Assembly (NCBI GenBank): GCA_015680905.1
Contig: CM027383.1
Coordinates: 86,647,001 to 86,711,000, forward strand
DNA: 64,000 bases
Source of the DNA: Coptis chinensis
Lineage: Eukaryota; Streptophyta; Magnoliopsida; Ranunculales; Ranunculaceae
Reading direction: 5' to 3'
A program made the position numbers and the translations under genes. Position 1 is the first letter of the stretch. Each line of letters opens with the position of its first letter. Under the pieces are notes generated by a model that was not told the origin of the DNA, did no database searches, and worked only from the letters and a program-made list of their open reading frames with translations. Below, piece by piece: positions 1 through 11,499 of this stretch.

Positions 1-104
1 CCGAATTTGCTGAATAAAGAAACAGATTAGAAGAAAAGTTCCCCCACAAGAAAACAATATTACATCAAAGAATGTCAAAGTTTACTCCTTTTATATTAAC
101 TCAC

Positions 105-932
105 CATAAAATTCTCGAATACTAGCTTTCCTTTCATGAATAGACATAGTGGTTTTACCATCCACGTAAGCCTGCAACAGCTTACTATATTGTCACACCC
201 AATGAAGTATAAAGTCGAAACTTGGTACAACTTCCATTTTAGGTGAAAAAAAAATTAGTATCCATCACTACACAGACCTGAAAACTAAAACCAACATAAT
301 TAATGTCTATGGAAACTTACCTTATAAATAAGAATTCTAAGCAATCCAAGTGCACCGGCAAGGTTACAGTCAGTCCATTGAACAAGGAAAAGAAACACAT
401 GTGCAACTGGACTATAAGATAGTCGCATTTGAATACATCCACCATCATATTCCCTTGGATAAAGTGATGCCCTGAAACCACAAACATAAGACATAGCCAT
501 TAAAAACAACAACAGATGAAACCACATAAAGGAGCAATCCCATCTCTGAAAAGAAAGGGGTGCTTGGATCACCAGAAGAATGTGACTCAACCAACTAGAG
601 ACAGAAACCACAAGCACCACACTTCACTATACTAGCTAGTACCTACTTATTCACACAATAGATTAACAAGTTCAAGCTATGGAGCACAAAAGATAGGTAG
701 AGCAAATAGCATTAAATCAATAAATTCTAGAAAAAAAAACAATTCTTTACACACCCAAACACATATTTCCACAAAATCTCTTTCATTTAAGCAATAAAAC
801 TAATTATAAACACTGACTTAAAATAAAGTTGTAAAAAAAAAGAAAAAATAGAAAGAGATATTACAGAGTGTTGGCGTGTTGAATATCTGCTTCCAGAGCC
901 TTGAGTGAATCCTTGAATGACTTTCTCATCAT
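105..932 (-). CDS. AIRP2-type RING E3 ubiquitin ligase, N-terminal exons only (gene leaves window)
   Basis: Three exons read on the minus strand: 932-865 (MMRKSFKDSLKALEAD), 471-321 (contains YPREYDGGCIQMRLSYSP and ends ILIYK) and 171-105 (AYVDGKTTMSIHERK). Donors at 864, 320 and 104 are GT, acceptors are AG, and the phases join without a break. This order matches the conserved N-terminal half of plant AIRP2-like proteins. Family knowledge: these are cytosolic RING-type E3 ligases linked to abscisic acid and drought responses, with the RING at the C-terminus. The RING lies beyond position 1, so activity cannot be judged. Two tandem ATGs lie at 932 and 929; the second gives the usual family start MRKSF. 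A possible acceptor near 10 would open exon 4, but its nine bases do not match the family well. Confidence 0.8.
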
Positions 933-1128
933 GACAACAACAACAACAAAACTCTTTCTTTCTCAAACAATATCCCATCCAACACTTGAAAACAACTATA
1001 AATTTTCTACCTTGACACACAAAAAGAATAAATTTTTAACAAACTATAAGTTATATACAAGACAAATGGAGAAGCCCTTTGATGATAGTACTCTTTTTTT
1101 GATATTGGTGAGAGAGTGTTTGTGAAGG

Positions 1129-1993
1129 TGAGGGGTTTTACTGTAACCTTATTATAATAATAATATATATTACTATCTTTGCCAACTTAATTAATTAATT
1201 AAAGCTCGTTTTTAATACACTGTTGCTTTACGCACACGTATTCTGCTTATTAATTATAAAATTAAGGTGTGTGAATAGACTTAGATACCCTTGTTTATAC
1301 TGGATTTCACGAGTCTTGAGTACAGTGTCCTGAAATTTTGGCTATGATTTCGCGGGGTTTTTCTGTTGTTAATAAGCAGACAAATACTTTCTTCACCCTA
1401 AAAACAATTATTCCGGGTCCCACCTTTATATTATGTGGAAATCTATTTATCAATTTCTTGCTATAAAACCTTCATTGCATATGTTTCCCATCTTGAGTTA
1501 ATGTACTTTCATTGGATCAATTTCTTCGATCTTTGCTTTATTTTGTATTTTTTTTTTTAATTATATATCTATTGTAGTAAGATGTTTTCATTTACATGCA
1601 GCTAATGTTGACTAGTTAAATACCACAATCTCCATCGTTTAGTTTAATTATATCTTCTAATTTGTAGGCCACGGCGCGACTATTGTATTGTACTCATGCA
1701 TGGATAAGCTAAGTTATGCCACAGCCGATTCTAACTTTATCTAGCTTCGTCAGCCAGAGTACACCAAGGCATGTTAGCAGGTGCACTTCTAATCAAGTTG
1801 CATGTCACATTGTCACCTCACAAGCCACAAATGATATAGTTTCCTCTAATTGCTGTCTTTAATTTGTAAATATCAACTTCAATTCTAAATTCTGAAGACC
1901 AATTAACGTGATCGATACGTATGTGCAATTAATGACAGGAAACATTATGGTTTTCTCAAATAGAGAGAAAGAGAGAGTTTTGAATAATACGAA
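1129..1993. repeat. Upstream block, copy 1 (uninterrupted)
   Basis: This stretch upstream of the AIRP2-type gene is found again at 8829-9643 continued at 16577-16917, with a few percent mismatch. Copy 1 is intact across 1647/1648, where copy 2 carries a Helitron, and across 1993/1994, where copy 2 carries a Tat LTR. It therefore preserves both empty target sites. A TATAAAA motif on the plus strand near 1464 is shared by both copies, but no open frame follows it. Confidence 0.9.
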
Positions 1994-2550
1994 CAGACAT
2001 AATTCATAATTACATACAACGCTACGTGTGCACTTAACGAAGAATATAAAGATCAATTTGACGATGATTGATCTTTGTTTCGAAGATTTAACCGCTATAT
2101 GTCGATCCTCTAGTCCAAAATTTAAATGCTTTGTTCACGCGTCCATCGATCATTTGTATGACAGGTTGGCGAGCTTAATTTCTTATTTTCACATCTTTAA
2201 ATTTCTTCCTTGTGAGGGCATTGGTTTCTTTGAACGCCACTGTTTTTTTTCAAAATGACAGTGAAAGAGGGAAAATGTATTTTGTTCACAGAGCTCTTGT
2301 TTTGTTTGTGTTTGTAAGAATCTGAGATGTGATGGGCCTTAAATGAGTTCACGACACCTTAGTGTTAATCCAAAAAGATAAAAAGAAATAAAGTAAATAG
2401 AAAAAGTGATTTTGGATACACCCATAAAAATACATCTCTATCTAATTTTAAAATAAATAAATAAAATAATTTTAAACACATTTAATTTTCTAATTTTTTT
2501 TATTTTTATTAGGCGTACGAGTACCTAAAATATTTATTAACTAAAACAAG
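1994..2550. other. Intergenic, no gene seen
   Basis: AT-rich sequence without a convincing reading frame. Because copy 2 is interrupted at the base matching 1993, the continuation of this stretch is predicted to reappear beyond the right edge of the window, after the Tat element. Confidence 0.5.
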
Positions 2551-2736
2551 TCATATATTGAATGTAACGGGGGACGATCTTAAAAAACCAAAACCCAGAC
2601 ACTTAAATCTACAAATGGACCTGATAGGGAGTCTGCTAAATATCTCGTGTAAAAGGTCACAAGGAATGTGATAGTTAAAACTCTGTGCACGCATCTCCTC
2701 CTCATTTTCTTCTTGGTCGATCTGCAGTCTGCCCAT
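2551..2736 (-). pseudogene. F-box protein fragment
   Basis: A 61-residue frame beginning at the ATG at 2736 contains IPCDLLHEIFSRLPIRSI, the start of a typical plant F-box (the Skp1-binding motif of SCF ubiquitin ligases). The frame ends soon after the F-box, and no kelch, LRR or FBA repeats follow. Plant F-box proteins usually have 300-450 residues, so this is a 5' fragment. The family assignment rests on the motif alone. Confidence 0.6.
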
Positions 2737-3437
2737 CCTCCTTTTTCCTCGTTTGATAAGCTTTTTATCCAGCTTCCTTCACATTGCAGATTTGCAGCAA
2801 AGAACAACCAATACTAATACGTTTGAAATTCTTATTTGGAAAACATAGGAAGCGAATTAAACTTAAAAAGGTATGAGAAAACTCTGTAAAGTTTATTGAT
2901 ATTGAATGATTGAATCGTTTATAGACTACGTTCTGCTTATATAAATCAACTACTCGATTACTAATTTGAATTGAGGAAACCTTCTAAAAACAACCTATTT
3001 CTAAAGTATAGACTAATCCTAATTAGTAAATAGCTACTACATTACTGTCATGGGCTCCTGGTATCAGGTTGAGATGCAAAAGTGTTTAGAGGAATGCCAA
3101 CCGTACCAAACACTCCTATTCAAACTAGGAAACCAAGTGAACCTTTCCTAAGCAAGCTAAAATTCATTCTAAAATAATAGAAGGTAATCTAATTAAATCT
3201 AGCTCTTTATTGCCAGTAGCATTTGAAAATATACACAACATGATCTTTTTAGGCAGGTCTTAGAATTTTCTAGGGCATCTTTCGAGTTCATTTGATTGAT
3301 ATGTTAGGCGTATAGTGGGATTCTGGGGTAATCCCACGGACCACATTATATAGTTTGTAAAAAAAAATGTAGTTGTTGGATTGGTTTGGTCGGTGTTGGG
3401 GGTACCTAAAACCTTACGGGTGCCTTGATGTTTTATA
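2737..3437. other. Intergenic, no gene seen
   Basis: AT-rich sequence with only short chance frames. It ends at the 5' LTR of the Copia element. The direct left flank of that LTR is TTTTATA; the matching right target duplication cannot be seen because the 3' LTR is truncated. Confidence 0.45.
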
Positions 3438-3649
3438 TAATAAGGGGTCTGAAGACCAGTCATCTGAAGACCAGAGGGACAGCTCAGCAATCATCTAACA
3501 ACATTCTGTAACCAAATGTAACTGATTTGTAACAACATAACAACTCTGTAATTAATTGTAACTACTTGCTTTGTAGATAGTAGTATAAATAGGAATATTT
3601 CTGTAAGTAGTAAGTGTAATGAAAATCATTTTTACAAATCATTTTGTTA
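3438..3649 (+). repeat. Copia 5' LTR with TA...TA ends
   Basis: About 212 bp between TAATAAGG and TTTTGTTA, directly followed by the primer binding site. It contains a likely TATA region (AGTATAAATAGG near 3580). The ends are TA and TA, not TG and CA; the inner edges of both LTRs (3649/3650 and 8720/8721) agree with this definition. Confidence 0.7.
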
Positions 3650-3662
3650 TGGTATCGGAGCC
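3650..3662 (+). promoter_or_regulatory. Copia primer binding site (initiator tRNA-Met)
   Basis: TGGTATCGGAGCC differs by one base from the usual plant Copia site TGGTATCAGAGC, which pairs with the 3' end of initiator tRNA-Met to prime minus-strand DNA synthesis. Confidence 0.85.
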
Positions 3663-3745
3663 AAATACACCTCACGGTGCTAATTGATCCAAAAACAGTT
3701 TTGAGATCCATCAATTTTCTTCAAATCAATTCATAAAACCTTTCA

Positions 3746-5135
3746 ATGACAAGATCAAATCATACAAATTTACCTTCTTCAAACCCTAATTCGATTGTTA
3801 ATGGAGTTGAAAATCAAATCACTCCTCAACTCAATGAAAATCAGATCAATGATCATTATCAAGTCAATGCCGCTGTTAATATTTCGGCATCTCAAATCAA
3901 TATTGCTGCTGCTTCTATTCCAGCAAATCTTCAAGAACAAGTTCAAGAACAATTTCAAAGCTTCAACAACATGACTTCAAATTCAACAAGTTTTTCACAA
4001 AACTCACAACAAAATCAAGTTCCTCAAACCTTCTTTATGCCAAATCAAGGTTATTATCAAGGTTTCAATTCTATTAATGGTTTTCAAACCTCAAATCCGA
4101 ATAAGAACTACAACTTTACAGGCTTCAATGCTCCAATGGCGATTCCACCATCAAGCAACTCTTATTCGTTTCAGAACATCTCAAATATGGTTCCATTAAA
4201 GCTAAAGCGAGATAATTATCTCATGTGGAAGCAAGTCTTCATGCCTATACTCAAAACACATGATTTGATGGGTTTAATTGAAGGTACTGATGTTTGTCCC
4301 CCTAAATATCTTATGAATAATGCTGGAATTTATTCAACTGTTACAAATCCTCAATATGTTGTATGGGTAAAACGTGATCAAATGCTCTTAATTTGGATTA
4401 ATGCTACTTTATCTGAAGAACTGCTTCCTTATGTTGTTGGAGTATCTACTTCAAGAGAGTTATGGCAAACTCTAGAAAAGAGGTTAGGAACAATATCTGT
4501 GGCACATATTACTCAGTTAAAAACACAACTACAAGAGATTAAGAAGGGTGATTATTCAATGGCTGATTATCTTCAAAAGATCAAGATGATAACTGATAGC
4601 CTAGCTGCTTCTGGTTCTCCTGTTGATGATGCTGATCTGATTTATCACACCTTAAGAGGATTACCTATAGAGTATCACTCATTTACTACATCAATTCGTA
4701 CAAGATCTGTAAATGATCCAGTTCATTTTGAAGAATTGCACGGTTTACTTTTGAATGAAGAGCTTACTACTGAACAATGAAATAAAGGACTTCTGAACAC
4801 AGAACAGATACATCAAGCTTTTGTAGCTTTCAATATCTCCAATAGAGGCTTCTATGGTTCAAATCGAGGTTATGATAGAAATAGTGGAAGAAGTAATCAA
4901 AATGGAAGAGGAAATGGTTCTTATAGAGGTAGAGGAAACTTTAATCAAGGACAATCTTCTGGATATAACAGTCCTAGAAACAGTAACTCTGGCAATAGAG
5001 GTTTTAGTACCAATGGTGGAGGTTTTAGTCCCAATGGTGGTAGTTATTACAAGAATTCAGGATACAATAATACATGATCCTCAAGGCCACAGTGCCAAAT
5101 CTGTAACAAGTTTGGTCATATTGCTTTGGACTGTC
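3746..5135 (+). pseudogene. Copia gag (capsid and zinc knuckle) with two in-frame stops
   Basis: The ATG at 3746 opens 344 residues with a Q/N-rich N-terminus and a Copia capsid core (about residues 150-344). The same frame then meets TGA at 4778 and TGA at 5075. Between and after them lies an R/G/N-rich stretch and a zinc knuckle, CQICNKFGHIALDC (CX2CX4HX4C), at about 5093-5135. Both stops can be explained by single C-to-T or G-to-A changes. The protein would package RNA in virus-like particles; this copy cannot be made in one piece. Confidence 0.85.
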
Positions 5136-8100
5136 GCAATAGGATGAATCACAGCTATGTTGGCAGGATTCCACCTGCAAAACTTGCTATGCTAGCAAGC
5201 TTCAATGATACAAAATTTTCTGTTCAAACCAATGATACTCAGTACTATGATTCACCTCAATTCAATGAGTCTAATCACACATCAAATCAAGCTTCATCTT
5301 CTCAAGCTAATGACTCTTGCTGGTATGCTGACACTGGTGCATCCAATCATCTTACATCCAATCTTAGCAATCTTGCTGCTCACACTGACTACAAAGGATC
5401 TGATAAAGTGCTCGTAGGCAATGGACAAGGTTTGCTTATTCTTCATACTGGTTCTACTACTTTTAAAATATCTAATTCACATCATCCATTTCATCTTAGA
5501 AATATCTTACATGTTCCTCATATCAAACACAATCTTCTTAGTGTTCATCAATTTGTCTCTGATAATAATAGCGTGTCCTAATTTTTTTACTCCCAATGCC
5601 TTTTTTTGTCAAGGACATGGCATCGGGGAGGATGCTTTTCCAAGGCCCAACTAAAAATGGATTGCACCCTCTACATTTCTCATCATCATCATCTCCATGC
5701 TTCTATACTCATACTGCATTCATATCAAATAAAGCTTCAAATTCTACATGGCATAATAGACTTGGACATCCTGCCTCTTCTATACTGCATCAACTCATTC
5801 AAGACAACTCTATTAATGTTCTCATTGGTTCAAAGAACTCTTTTTGTACTGATTGTGCTATAGGCAAAACTACAAAACTTTCTTTTTCTTTGTCATCTTG
5901 TAAGTCCACTGCTCCTTTGCAGTTGTTACACATGGATTTGTGGGGTCCCTCTCCTGTAATTTCAGTAAGTGGAAATAAATTTTTTGCTACCATTGTTGAT
6001 GATTACTCTAAATATTGTTGGATTTTCCCCTTACATACAAAATCTCAATTCTGTCTTGTGATTCAATCATTCAAATCATTCATTGAGAATTTTTTATCAC
6101 ACAAAATCAAAACTGTTAGAACTGATAATGGAGGTGAATTTGTTAGTGATATACTTGAAAATTTTCTGTCTGTTTCTGGTATTTCTCATCAATTTACTTG
6201 TCCACACACTCCAGAGCAGAATGGAGTGGTGGAAAGGAAACACAGACATATTTTGGACATGTCTAGAACCTTAATATCTCAATCTTCTATTCCTTCGAAA
6301 TATTGGGTTGATCTTTTCTCTACATCAGTTTATCTTATAAACAGATTGCCTTCATCTTCTTTGAGTTTCATTTCACCTTGGTAGAAACTTTTTCAAAGAA
6401 AACCAGACTACTCAATGCTCAAAACCTATGGGTGTAGTTGTTTTCCTTGGTTAAAACCCTATACCTCTAACAAGTTAGAGTTAAGATCCAAACTCTGTGT
6501 TTTTATTGGTTATTCTTTGAATCATAAAGGATATAGATGTCTTCATATTAATTCTGAAAGAGTGTACATTTCTAGGCATGTTATATTCAATGAAAAAGAG
6601 TTTCCTTTCAAACTACAAGATTCTTCTTTCAATTCAAATTTTCCTTTTACTATTCCTAGACAAGTCACTCTCAGTTCTTCTGGTCCTTCTCATCTTTCTA
6701 CTTTTCCTGAATCATCCATTTCTACTCAATCTATTTCTACTGAATCACTTCCTACTTTGAACTCTGGTTTACCTTCCATTTCTACTCAGACCTCAAATCT
6801 GTCTAGTATCATTCCTGCCTCCAGCTCATCAAACAATCACATCATGCATACTAGATCTAAACAAGGCATTTTCAAACCTAAGGTCTTTCATGCTATTAAA
6901 CATCCTTTACCATATGCTCTTCAAACTACCTTATCCTCACTTCCTCCAACTCCTAATTGCTTTTCTCAAGCCATAAAAGATACAAATTGGAAAGATGCAA
7001 TGGTGAGTGAGTTCAATGCTTTAATAAAAACAAATACATGGATTTTAGTTCCACCCTCTTCTTCTCAAAATCTAGTGGATAATAAATGGGTCTTTCGACT
7101 TAAACAAAAGGCAGATGGCACAATTGATAAACATAAGGCAAGACTGGTAGCCAAGGGCTTTCATCAGCAGTATGGAGTTGATTACTGGCAGACATTCAGT
7201 CTTGTAGCCAAGCCAACTACAATAAGATTGATACTGTCCATTGTTGTGCACTACAACTGGGAAATTAGGCAGTTGGATGTATCCAATGCATTTTTACATG
7301 GTCATCTGAAGGAACACGTTTTCATGAAGCAACCACAAGGATTTGTTGATCCTACAAAGCCACACTATGTTTGGAAGTTGCTGAAATCTATATATGGCCT
7401 TAAACAGGCACCTCGTGCATGATATGAAGAACTTCTTCAAGCTTTATTGTCCATTGGATTTATTAGTTCTGAAGCTGACCATTCCTTATTTATCAAGAGA
7501 GATTCAAAGACAGTGACCTACATCTTAGTCTATGTCGATGACATTCTTATTACAGGAAGTTCTAAATCAGTGTATCTTCAAGTGATCACTCAACTCAGTT
7601 CAATTTTTGCTATGAAAGATTTAGGCTTACTCCATTATTTTTTGGGTTTGGAAGTTCAGCGAAATGAAAAAGGCCTTTTCTTATGTCAGACAAAGTATGC
7701 ATATGACTTGTTGCAAAAAGCAAACATGGTGGATGCTAAGCCAGCACCTACACCAGTGTCTTCAAGCTGCAGGTTAGATTCACTCTCAAGTGAAGTCTTG
7801 TCTGAACCAACTATATATAGATCATTGGTGGGGGCTTTGCAGTATTTAACTTGGACATGTCCTGACATTTCTTTTGCTGTGAACATGGTCTGTCAATTCA
7901 TGCATTGTCCAAGAGCACCACATCTTGCAGTAGTAAAAGGATCATCGATATTTAAAGGGAACTATTAGTCATGGAATTTGGTTTATCAAAAGCAATTTTA
8001 AATTCATGCCTATACGATGTCTTTGATTGGGCGCTTGTCTAGTGGACATGACGTCCATTACCGGAATTTGTGTCTTCATAGGTCACAATCTCATCTCATG

Positions 8101-8184
8101 GTCTGCAAAGAAACAACATCTTGTTGCCCGATCAAACACTAAAGCTGAATACTGTGTCCTTAGCACACACAACACCGCAGAGTG

Positions 8185-8646
8185 TATTGGATTTGTGCCA
8201 TTCTTAAAGACTTACATATTTTATTACCTCAACCACCTTTGATTTCCTGTGATAATATTAGTGCTATTGCTTTAGCGAATAAAACAGTTTTCCATGCTCG
8301 AACAAAGCATGTGGAGATAGACTATCACTATATCAGGGAACTGGTTATTAACAAGGTTATTGATATTCAGTATTTATGCACTAAGGATCAACTGGCTGAC
8401 ATCTTTACAAAAGGTTATTGGATTTGTGCCATTCTTAAAGACTTACATATTTTATTACCTCAACCACCTTTGATTTCCTGTGATAATATTAGTGCTATTG
8501 CTTTAGCGAATAATCCAGTTTTCCATGCTCGAACAAAGCATGTGGAGATAGACTATCACTATATCAGGGAACTGGTTATTAACAAGGTTATTGATATTCA
8601 GTATTTATGCACTAAGGATCAACTGGCTGACATCTTTACAAAAGGT
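8185..8646 (+). repeat. In-frame 231-bp tandem duplication in Copia RNase H
   Basis: The segment starting TATTGGATTTGTGCC at 8185 repeats from 8416, with only a few differences (for example LANKTVF against LANNPVF). The period is 231 bp, exactly 77 codons, so both copies are read in one frame (8182-8808). The unit covers the C-terminal RNase H region through LADIFTKG. Near identity suggests a late event. Confidence 0.92.
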
Positions 8647-8720
8647 TTGTCTATGCAGAGATTTAAAATGCTACTTGCCAAGCTTCAAGTGATTGCATCT
8701 CCTTTCAGCTTTGAAGGGGG

Positions 8721-8808
8721 TAATAAAGGGTCCAAGAACAAATCCCAAGACCGATCCAATGAAGGACACTCAAAGAATCATCTAACAACATTCTATAACC
8801 AAATGTAA
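8721..8808 (+). repeat. Copia 3' LTR, truncated
   Basis: It follows the purine tract TTGAAGGGGG (8711-8720), begins TAATAAAGGG like the 5' LTR, and can be aligned through CCAAATGTAA. The remaining 120 bp of the LTR are missing. The next 20 bp restart with the LTR's own first bases, which suggests a template jump or a recombination between LTR starts. Confidence 0.75.
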
Positions 8809-8828
8809 GGGGTCTGAAGAACAGTCAA

Positions 8829-9643
8829 TGAGGGTTTTATTGTAACCTTATAATAATAATAATAATAATATATATTATTATCTTTGGCAACTTAATTAAT
8901 TAATTAAAGCTCGTTTTTAATACACTGTTGCTTTACGCACACGTATTCCTGCTTATTAATTATAAGATTAAGGTGTGTGAATAGACTTATATACCCTTGT
9001 TTATACTGAATTTCACGAGTCTTGAGTATAGTGTCCTGAAATTTTGGCTATGATTTCGCAGGGTTTTTCTGTTGTTAATAAGCAAACAAATACTTTCTTC
9101 ACCCTAAAAATAATTATTCCAGGTCCCACCTTTGTATTATGTGGAAATCTATTTATCAATTTCTTGCTATAAAACCTTCATTGCATATGTTTGTTATGAC
9201 CATATTGCTAAACCATGTATGACTTAGGTTTCTGTCATAGATTGAATTATTACAAAAAAAAAAATTATATGAGACATTGCTAAATTTCACACTAAAAAAC
9301 GAACATTAGTTGAGAAATTCATTATAAAAAAAAATAATAAAGAGAAATACATACTAGCCATTTTCCCCTAGGCTTACATAGATTTTCTCCTATAATACGG
9401 ACACAATAAGATGGAATGTCCCAATAAATTTACTTCATCGAAAAGTTCCTTTTGGAAGCTAGAAGTATTAATCTGAAAAACCCTCTTGAGTTAATGTAGT
9501 TTCATTGGATCAATTTCTTCGATCTTTGCTTTATATTTTGTATTTTTTTTAAAAAATTATATATCTATAGTAGTACGATGTTTTCATTTACATGCAGCTA
9601 ATGTTGACTAGTTAAATACCACAATCTCCATCGTTTAGTTTAA
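8829..9643. repeat. Upstream block, copy 2, left part
   Basis: Matches 1129-1647 apart from a roughly 290-bp insertion at 9193-9482. It stops at TTTAGTTTAA, exactly where the Helitron begins, and the match resumes at 16577. It contains no AIRP2-type exon, so only non-coding upstream DNA was duplicated here. Confidence 0.9.
9193..9482. other. Insertion (or copy-1 deletion) of about 290 bp, origin unknown
   Basis: Compared with copy 1 at about 1487-1493, copy 2 holds about 290 extra bases between GCATATGTTT and CTTGAGTTAATG. I see no terminal inverted repeats, no clear target duplication and no reading frame. It could be an old non-autonomous insertion or a stretch deleted from copy 1. Confidence 0.6.
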
Positions 9644-9649
9644 CTAGCC

Positions 9650-11030
9650 AAAATGCACATGCTTTGCACATGGATAATAAATAAAGCAAATTAAAGAGGA
9701 TGCAAACTCCACTACATATAGTTGGTTTGTCAACCATTCATGCAAACTGCAAAGAATAGATTACAATAGCATATTAGCATCTATGCAACATTTCTATGTA
9801 TTACAAAGGGTCATACTGAATTCACAGAGGAGATTACAACAATAAGAATAAGAGTGCATGCGTTAGTCACTCGACGTCCTCGCCTCAAAGAGCAAATGAC
9901 AATGTTAAGGTGAGTTCTCTTATGGAGTAACAATGATGGTGTTGTCTAGTTGGTATATGAAGAAGCTACAACTATCTGCTCATTGTAACCACCTACCCCT
10001 CACAAGTGAAGTCAATTGATATGGCTGCATTGCCCATAAACATCAAGAACTTGTCCTAACGCTTTACAAACACGCTAAAATTCTGGCAATTTGCCTTGGG
10101 AGCCAAGATCTAAGAAGATGAGAGCCTGCTGTCAGTCAAGTATCAACAATTCGACGTCTCTACAACATGGAGAGGGTTGAACTTCGGAGAAAATAAATAT
10201 GGCAATAAAGGAGCCCTCTCAACATGATAGAATATGGTAGGATGATGACGTAGCTTGATGAGGTGAAGTGTAACACTTTCGTGCTGTTGTTAAACTTTCT
10301 TGCTTTTTATAGCCCAAAGAGCTTGATCTACGCTTAGCTTGGATCAACCAAAAGAAACCTATGGTAATGGCCTACCAACATTTCATGCTTACAAAAGAGG
10401 AAATGTTTAAAAATAAACGGTCGATATATTTGTTCTCACCGATCAAACACAATCTAAAGTGTTAACAAAGAAGAAAGTTTATTTCTCATGAAAATAAACC
10501 AGGAAAAAGTGGAATTGACATATATTTATAAGGTTTTTCTAAATTTACAAAGAGCTTGCTTGCAATTACACATATTTCAAAATGCTTGGATGAAAGAAGC
10601 CTATACATGAAGGCCTCTCACAGGCTTTGTGTTAATGGATATGATTTTACCAAAAGCGGGAAAATTCCAAAGAAAAACCAATTAAAAAGTTTAGACCTAT
10701 GGTAATATGTCTACCTGGCATAATCAATCTGCCTACAACTAACCTGATGACCTTTTTTCTTTAAGATTATTTTTTTTACACAGAAAAAAAAAATAAAAAA
10801 AAATAAAAAATAAAAGTAGCAAAGGATACGTACCTCTACAACTTTGCTTTGTTGTCTCTATGAAACTCTATGGCCCATTTCTTTCTCTGTCCCATCACAA
10901 TGCAGCAATGGAAGGAAGAGAGCAAGCTCAATATTTATTAAACTTAATTAATAGTCAAGCTAAACAATAATTAAACTTAAGAGTACGTATAACGACATTT
11001 AAAATTTTGTTTAAGTCCATACTTCATATT
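9650..11030. other. Helitron 3' interior, no gene recognised
   Basis: AT-rich and without a convincing coding stretch; an A/T-rich simple run lies near 10765-10816. It may be intron or spacer captured together with the gene fragments. Confidence 0.4.
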
Positions 11031-11150
11031 TCAGACCTTGCTTCGTCCTTCAATATCATTCTTATAAGCAAGGAATACATTTAACAACTCCATAACCCCA
11101 TACTTCCAAATCAATGAATCTACAATATTGGGATCAATTCTAAACATTTC
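11031..11150 (-). pseudogene. Exon-like fragment of unrecognised protein
   Basis: On the minus strand a protein-like frame reads SEMFRIDPNIVDSLI and continues KYGVMELLNVFL to a TGA at 11031. I do not recognise the family. It may be a third captured gene piece or a chance frame. The bases around 11080-11106 and 11169-11196 form an imperfect inverted repeat (AACAACTCCATAACCC). Confidence 0.3.
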
Positions 11151-11499
11151 AGATGGTGTTATTCCTAGATGTATTGGGTTATGGAGTTGTTAAAGGGTTT
11201 TGGATGCATTGGCATAGACGACCTCTTCTAATGAAGCCCAGCAAGTATAAATATATATTGGTTAAAAAAGCAACTAACTCCTACTTGATCTGCAAGAGAA
11301 AGCTGCTTCAATTCCTTCCAGTTAACATTCACACCTTGTATCTCTCATAAGCACAGGAAGGAAATAGCAAATAAGACACCCTGCGACCAATGATGAATAT
11401 AATTGCCTGTTATCTACTGAATTTTCAAAGGTACGCAAATTGGACACTTTTAACATTAGCAACCAAAGACCGACGGCAACCGTGGGCTTAGTGGACTAA

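Larger units (their letters stand above)
5126..8808 (+). pseudogene. Copia pol (protease, integrase, reverse transcriptase, RNase H), degenerate
   Basis: Protease active site WYADTGASNH lies near 5320. A frameshift between 5579 and 5596 leads into the GAG-pre-integrase region (WHNRLGHP) and the integrase triad: D in HMDLWGP, D in RTDNGGEF, E in PEQNGVVERKHR. TAG at 6382 and TGA at 7420 interrupt the same frame. The latter falls where the family has Trp in PRAWYEE. Reverse transcriptase has WVFRLKQKADG, RLVAKGFHQQ and the catalytic YVDDILITG near 7530. The frame stops at 7966. RNase H follows in other frames from about 8027 and ends LADIFTKGLS. Non-functional. Confidence 0.9.
3438..8828 (+). 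mobile_element. Ty1/Copia LTR retrotransposon, degenerate, 3' LTR truncated
   Basis: Domain order gag, protease, integrase, reverse transcriptase, RNase H is Copia order. The 5' LTR, an initiator-Met primer binding site and a purine tract before the 3' LTR are all visible. The gag type (VPLKLKRDNYLMWKQ) recalls the Ale/Retrofit lineage; that is an inference from memory. The reading frame is broken by several stops and at least one frameshift. The 3' LTR stops after about 88 bp and a second piece of LTR start (AAGGGGTCTGAAGA) is fused to it just before copy 2 of the upstream block begins. Confidence 0.9.

Noticed and set aside
11153..11350. Plus-strand 65-codon frame in the Helitron
   Set aside because: No family resemblance; it lies opposite to the captured fragments and is AT-rich chance sequence.
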